Assembly: GCA_004557545.1 (NCBI GenBank)
Contig: SFGV01000038.1
Location: forward strand, 1 to 17,934
Length of the DNA: 17,934 bases
Source of the DNA: Succinatimonas hippei
GTDB taxonomy: Bacteria > Pseudomonadota > Gammaproteobacteria > Enterobacterales > Succinivibrionaceae
Direction of reading: 5' to 3'
The notes below the pieces were generated by a model that saw nothing but the letters and a program-made list of their open reading frames with translations, had not been told where the DNA came from and ran no database searches. A program made the position numbers and the translations under genes. This document shows, in pieces, positions 15,020 through 17,934 of this stretch; the first letter of the stretch is position 1; each line of letters starts with the position of its first letter.

Positions 15020-15745
15020 TTATTCCTCTGTAGCGGCAGAAGTATCTGCTGAGCCGCCAATGAGAGCCTTGTCAAGAGTTACGCCGGCGCCCATGGTTGA
15101 TGAGACGCAGACTTTTTTGACAAATGCGCCTTTAGAAGAGCTAGGGCGCTGTTTACTGATCGCGGCAACAAGAGCGGTGAGATTTTCGACCAGCTGCTGT
15201 GAGGTAAATTTCACATTGCCGATGGAAGCCTGAATGCAACCAGCCTTGTCGTTACGATAACGCACCTGACCAGCCTTGGCATTTTTGACTGCTGCAGCCA
15301 CGTCACGGGTAACAGTGCCAACTTTAGGGTTAGGCATCAAGCCACGGGGGCCGAGGATCTGGCCTAACTGGCCGACAACGCGCATTGCATCCGGAGAAGC
15401 AATAACTACGTCAAAATCCATGAAACCCTGTTTAATCTTGTCGGCGACTTCCTGCATTCCAACAATATCAGCGCCTGCTGCTTTGGCAGCTTCAGCGTTT
15501 TCACCCTGAGTAAACACCAGAACACGTACGGTTTTGCCAGTCCCATTAGGGAGAACAGCTGCGCCACGAACATTCTGATCTGACTTTGTCGCATCAATGC
15601 CAAGCTGAATGGCAACATCTACGCTCTCAGTGAATTTAGCCTTGGCGTATTTCTTTATGATGTCAAATCCTTCAAGAGGGGCATAGACCTTATTCTTGTC
15701 CACGTTCTCACGGATTTCTTTCATGCGCTTGGATAACTTGGCCAT
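15020..15745 (-). CDS. rplA: 50S ribosomal protein L1
   Basis: L1 forms the mobile L1 stalk near the E site, helps release deacylated tRNA, and represses its own operon by binding the rplK leader. The 241-residue product (E. coli 234) begins MAKLSKRMKEIRENVDKNK. It has the signature region QLGQILGPRGLMPNPKVGTV and the rRNA-contacting strands VRYRNDKAGCIQASIG. The extra residues are mostly a short C-terminal tail (GGSADTSAATEE). The ATG lies two bases after the rplK stop, so translation is almost certainly coupled. Confidence 0.99.
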   Translation of the reverse strand: MAKLSKRMKEIRENVDKNKVYAPLEGFDIIKKYAKAKFTESVDVAIQLGIDATKSDQNVRGAAVLPNGTGKTVRVLVFTQGENAEAAKAAGADIVGMQEVADKIKQGFMDFDVVIASPDAMRVVGQLGQILGPRGLMPNPKVGTVTRDVAAAVKNAKAGQVRYRNDKAGCIQASIGNVKFTSQQLVENLTALVAAISKQRPSSSKGAFVKKVCVSSTMGAGVTLDKALIGGSADTSAATEE

Positions 15746-15747
15746 GA

Positions 15748-16176
15748 TTACTCCTCCACCTGAATACCCATTGAGCGGGCAGTGCCTGCGATTGAACGGG
15801 CTGAGGCTTCGAGATCAGCGCCAGTCATGTCCGGATCCTTGGCTTTGGCTATATCAAGGAGCTGGGCATGGGTAATTTTACCCGCTGACTCGGTGCCTGG
15901 TTTGTGAGACGCAGACTTAATTCCTACAGCCTTTTTAATGAGGTAGGATGCAGGAGAGGTCTTTGAAACAAAGGTAAAAGACTTATCCGAGTAAACGGTA
16001 ATGATCACCGGAACCGGTGAACCTTTTTCCATCTTGGCAGTCGCAGCGTTGAACGCCTTGCAGAACTCCATGATGTTAACGCCGTGCTGACCCAGAGCCG
16101 GGCCAACCGGAGGAGCAGGATTGGCTGAACCAGCGCCAACCTGAAGCTTAATGTAGGCAGTGACTTTTTTTGCCAT
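15748..16176 (-). CDS. rplK: 50S ribosomal protein L11
   Basis: L11 binds the GTPase-associated centre of 23S rRNA at the stalk base and is needed for RelA activation by uncharged tRNA. The 142-residue product starts MAKKVTAYIKLQVGAGSANP, with the proline-rich PAPPVGPALGQHGVNIMEFC switch region in the N-terminal domain (about 20-39). The C-terminal rRNA-binding domain (about 70-142) includes SASHKPGTESAGKIT. Length is canonical. The ribosome binding site GAGGA lies within a small inverted repeat (GAGG-AAAT-CCTC) that could partly hide it. It has its own promoter and an L1-type leader. Confidence 0.99.
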   Translation of the reverse strand: MAKKVTAYIKLQVGAGSANPAPPVGPALGQHGVNIMEFCKAFNAATAKMEKGSPVPVIITVYSDKSFTFVSKTSPASYLIKKAVGIKSASHKPGTESAGKITHAQLLDIAKAKDPDMTGADLEASARSIAGTARSMGIQVEE

Positions 16177-16199
16177 TTTGAGGATTTCCTCGATAATGT

Positions 16200-16229
16200 G
16201 GGTTATATCGCGTCTTCATGACGCTTCCC
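16200..16229 (-). promoter_or_regulatory. L1 autoregulatory site in the rplK-rplA leader
   Basis: The leader RNA contains GGG, AA, the five-base stem GCGTC/GACGC with a loop ATGAA, then GATATAA and CCC. The outer GGG/CCC and inner stem flank an asymmetric internal loop, the two-helix shape known for L1 targets on 23S rRNA and on rplK-rplA mRNA. It sits 24 bases before the rplK ATG, the expected place for feedback repression by L1. Binding is inferred. Confidence 0.7.
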
Positions 16230-16294
16230 TGCAGTCTTACTTAGCTGAATGTAATTAAACATCGATCTTGGGGACTGCACAAAAGATCTGTACG

Positions 16295-16322
16295 ATTATA
16301 CTTACTTTAATTCCCTTTTCAA
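16295..16322 (-). promoter_or_regulatory. Sigma-70 promoter for rplKA (and probably rplJL-rpoBC)
   Basis: TTGAAA (16317-16322) and a perfect TATAAT (16295-16300) are spaced by 16 bases, with an A/T-rich stretch upstream. It lies between the nusG terminator and the rplK leader. It is probably the main promoter for the ribosomal protein and polymerase genes, since no convincing second promoter was found before rplJ. Confidence 0.88.
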
Positions 16323-16344
16323 GTTATTTTTCAGCGCGAGCAAC

Positions 16345-16378
16345 AAAAAAGGCACATCCTGATAAATGCGCCTTTTTT
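16345..16378 (-). terminator. Intrinsic terminator after nusG (bidirectional form)
   Basis: A stem GGCGCAT/ATGTGCC (one G-U pair) with an eight-base loop is flanked by A6 on one side and T6 on the other, so it can terminate in either direction. It begins 24 bases after the nusG stop and separates secE-nusG from the rplK promoter. Confidence 0.88.
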
Positions 16379-16401
16379 AGAGATCCTGCTAATTATCTAG
16401 A

Positions 16402-17106
16402 TCAAATATCTTTTTCGACTTGAGAAAACTCAAGGTCAACCGGAGTAGCTCGACCAAAAATAGCAATCGAGACGGTAAGACGATTTTTCTCATAGTCAAC
16501 CTTTTCGACCGTTCCGACAAAGTCTTTGAATGCACCGTCAATGGCACGAACTGTCTCACCTACAGAGAATTCAGTCTTAGGACGCGGCGCGGCCTCGCTC
16601 TCCTTAAGCCTGTCGAGGATCCGGTCGGCCTCTTTTTCGGTAATTGGCAAAGGATGGTCTGATGTTCCTCCAATAAAGCCAAGAACGCGCTCTGTGTGCT
16701 TCACCAGCTGCCATGACTGCGAGTTCATGCGCATGTGCACAAGCACATAGCCGGGGAAAAACTTACGTTCAGTCTCGTGTTTTTTCCCATCTTTAATCTC
16801 TTTGACTTTTTCTTTTGGAACAAGAACCTCGCCAAAGTCATTTTCCATGTGATGGATTTTGATGCGCTCCTGAAGAGTCAGAGCCACACGCTGTTCAAAC
16901 CCTGAAAACGCCTGAATTACGTACCAGCGCATTGGTCCCCGACCGTCTGATGATTCAGGGATCTTTTCTCTCACCAGATTTGTCACCTTTTTCTCACTGG
17001 AGGTACTCTCAGGAGCGTCCGCTACTGCCTGTACACCAGCATTTTCGGTCTGTACCGGAGCCTCCGGAGCCATAGGGGCATCTATTTTTTTCTCTTCATC
17101 AGCCAT
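16402..17106 (-). CDS. nusG: Transcription termination/antitermination protein NusG, N-terminally extended
   Basis: NusG binds the beta' clamp helices to suppress pausing; its KOW domain binds Rho or, through S10, the leading ribosome. The 234-residue product is 53 residues longer than E. coli NusG. The conserved NGN domain begins at Met59-RWYVIQAFSGFEQRV and includes ERKFFPGYVLV and FIGGTSDHPLPI. The KOW domain (about 180-234) has FSVGETVRAIDGAFKDF and AIFGRATPVDLEFSQVEK. Residues 1-58 are rich in Ala, Glu, Pro and Ser and look disordered. The upstream ATG at 17106 has GGGAG about 12 bases before it and follows secE by 16 bases. An internal ATG at 16932 with GGGGA just before it would give the standard form, so the real start, or use of both, is open. 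A terminator follows. Confidence 0.98.
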   Translation of the reverse strand: MADEEKKIDAPMAPEAPVQTENAGVQAVADAPESTSSEKKVTNLVREKIPESSDGRGPMRWYVIQAFSGFEQRVALTLQERIKIHHMENDFGEVLVPKEKVKEIKDGKKHETERKFFPGYVLVHMRMNSQSWQLVKHTERVLGFIGGTSDHPLPITEKEADRILDRLKESEAAPRPKTEFSVGETVRAIDGAFKDFVGTVEKVDYEKNRLTVSIAIFGRATPVDLEFSQVEKDI

Positions 17107-17122
17107 GATTCATGCTCCCAGA

Positions 17123-17614
17123 TCAGAGAGTTACCATACGAACGATTTCAAGGAAAACCACATCGCACAGGTATAAGAAAAGACTTACTACACACACCGC
17201 AATGAATACAATCACTGTAGTCTGTACCGCTTCCTGACGAGTAGGCCATACTACTTTTAGAAGTTCCGTATACGATTCGGACCCGAACTTAAGCAGATCA
17301 TGACCACGGTTGGTTAAAAGCAATATCGCAAGACCCGCCACTATTGTTACTATAACCAACAATACACGGCCGAGTCTCTGCAATGTTGTTTCATCAACAA
17401 CCATATAGTTGGAGTAATAATAGTTTCCAAAGATTGCCCCGCATATGAGAATTGCGGAAACTATCCAAAGAAAGGCATTTACCGGGGCTGAAACAAATTG
17501 AATCTTGCCATTTTGTTTCTTTACAATTTTTTTCTTGACGGCCGGCGCCTTAGTGGTGCCTGCTGAAGCGGTCTTGTCAGCCTGTTTGACCGCCTTGCTT
17601 GCTGTCTGAGACAT
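17123..17614 (-). CDS. secE: Preprotein translocase subunit SecE
   Basis: SecE clamps SecY in the SecYEG inner-membrane channel that exports and inserts proteins. The product is 163 residues, against 127 in E. coli. Three hydrophobic segments are visible at about 44-67, 83-101 and 131-155, the three-span layout of enterobacterial-type SecE. The essential amphipathic motif before the last span is clear (ELLKVVWPTRQEAVQTT, 117-133). The first 40 residues are rich in Lys, Ala and Thr and form a longer cytoplasmic N-terminus than usual. The ATG has AGGA upstream. It is the first gene of the secE-nusG operon, behind its own extended -10 promoter and after tuf. Confidence 0.98.
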   Translation of the reverse strand: MSQTASKAVKQADKTASAGTTKAPAVKKKIVKKQNGKIQFVSAPVNAFLWIVSAILICGAIFGNYYYSNYMVVDETTLQRLGRVLLVIVTIVAGLAILLLTNRGHDLLKFGSESYTELLKVVWPTRQEAVQTTVIVFIAVCVVSLFLYLCDVVFLEIVRMVTL

Positions 17615-17693
17615 AGAAATTCCTAAATATATAGCGCGCTTACGCGAGCAATTCCGTTATACGCCTTGTTCAAAAAAGCGAATTGAACATGGA

Positions 17694-17721
17694 ATTATAT
17701 CATGCCAGATACCTGTCACAA
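17694..17721 (-). promoter_or_regulatory. Sigma-70 promoter with extended -10 for secE-nusG
   Basis: TTGTGA (17716-17721), 16 bases, then TATAAT (17694-17699) preceded by TGA, which makes a TGnTATAAT extended -10. It lies between the tuf terminator and secE. The roughly 75-base leader contains an inverted repeat TGTTCAA..TTGAACA with no T-tract. No tRNA gene was seen in this gap. Confidence 0.85.
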
Positions 17722-17763
17722 TCTATATCCTAAGGAACCATCCATTTAGGACGCATAACAGAT

Positions 17764-17811
17764 AAATAAAATCCGCAACCCTCGCGACATCTAAGCGCGT
17801 ATGGTTGCGGA
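17764..17811 (-). terminator. Intrinsic terminator after tuf
   Basis: A nine-base perfect stem (TCCGCAACC / GGTTGCGGA) encloses a 22-base loop that can form an inner CGCG/CGCG pairing, followed by TTTTATTT. It starts 27 bases after the tuf stop and separates tuf from the secE promoter. Confidence 0.87.
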
Positions 17812-17838
17812 CTTAGGCATTATTAAATGCCCTGTTTA

Positions 17839-17934
17839 TTATTCAATGATAGAACCAACGACGCCAGCGCCGACAGTCTTACCACCTTCACGAATTGCGA
17901 AACGCTCGCCCTGATTCATCGCTACAGGGTGAAT
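17839..17934 (-). CDS. tuf: Elongation factor Tu, C-terminal end (partial gene)
   Basis: The last 31 codons of EF-Tu and a TAA stop, entering from the right edge. The translation IHPVAMNQGERFAIREGGKT followed by VGAGVVGSIIE is the conserved end of domain III. A second TAA directly follows the stop. The place upstream of secE is that of tufB in E. coli, and an intrinsic terminator follows. The rest of the gene lies outside the window, so its identity with the tuf copy at the left edge cannot be checked here. Confidence 0.97.
   Translation of the reverse strand: MHPVAMNQGERFAIREGGKTVGAGVVGSIIE

Noticed and set aside
15081..15110. TTGACA near the rplA 3' end as a -35 box for an rplJ promoter
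   Set aside because: It encodes Leu-Asp-Lys in L1 and the -10 position at 16-18 bases is a poor match (TCAGCA).
17615..17838. A tRNA gene between tuf and secE, as found in some gammaproteobacteria
   Set aside because: No cloverleaf or T-loop GGTTCRANTCC sequence is present; the stems seen are a terminator and a leader repeat.

Overview
This window is a nearly uninterrupted housekeeping cluster read entirely from the minus strand, so transcription runs from the right end to the left. The protein sequences are gammaproteobacterial: RpoB, RpoC, NusG, RidA, EF-G and S12 align closely with remembered E. coli sequences. A host-associated anaerobic branch such as the Succinivibrionaceae is possible, but that placement is a low-confidence inference. 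No mobile element, CRISPR array, tRNA or rRNA was seen.

In transcription order, the right part holds the 3' end of one tuf gene with its terminator, then a promoter followed by secE and nusG with a terminator after nusG. Next comes a strong promoter and an L1-type autoregulatory leader ahead of rplK-rplA. An L10-type leader precedes rplJ-rplL, and a long hairpin separates these from rpoB-rpoC. This is the classical secE-nusG / rplKAJL-rpoBC cluster. It supplies the protein-export subunit SecE, the elongation factor NusG, the L11/L1 and L10/L12 stalk proteins, and the two large RNA polymerase subunits.

Downstream of rpoC is a strong intrinsic terminator with a GNRA loop. Four small, tightly packed genes follow: ridA (enamine/imine deaminase) and tusD-tusC-tusB (sulfur relay for tRNA 2-thiouridine). 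A promoter then drives the str operon: rpsL, a conserved S7 autoregulatory spacer, rpsG, fusA and the 5' end of a second tuf gene at the left edge. The str operon and the rpoBC cluster are therefore contiguous, and two tuf genes in the same orientation bracket the window.

I found no wholly new system. The best departures from the norm are: a roughly 145-residue net insertion in RpoB just before the rifampicin region; N-terminal extensions on RpoC, NusG and SecE; a roughly 28-residue insertion in RpoC; unusually short TusB and TusC, with a G7 run that could shift frame into a TusC-TusB fusion; and two intergenic hairpins whose T-tracts face the strand with no genes. The gene-free stretches (largest about 225 bases) hold the promoters, leaders and terminators listed.
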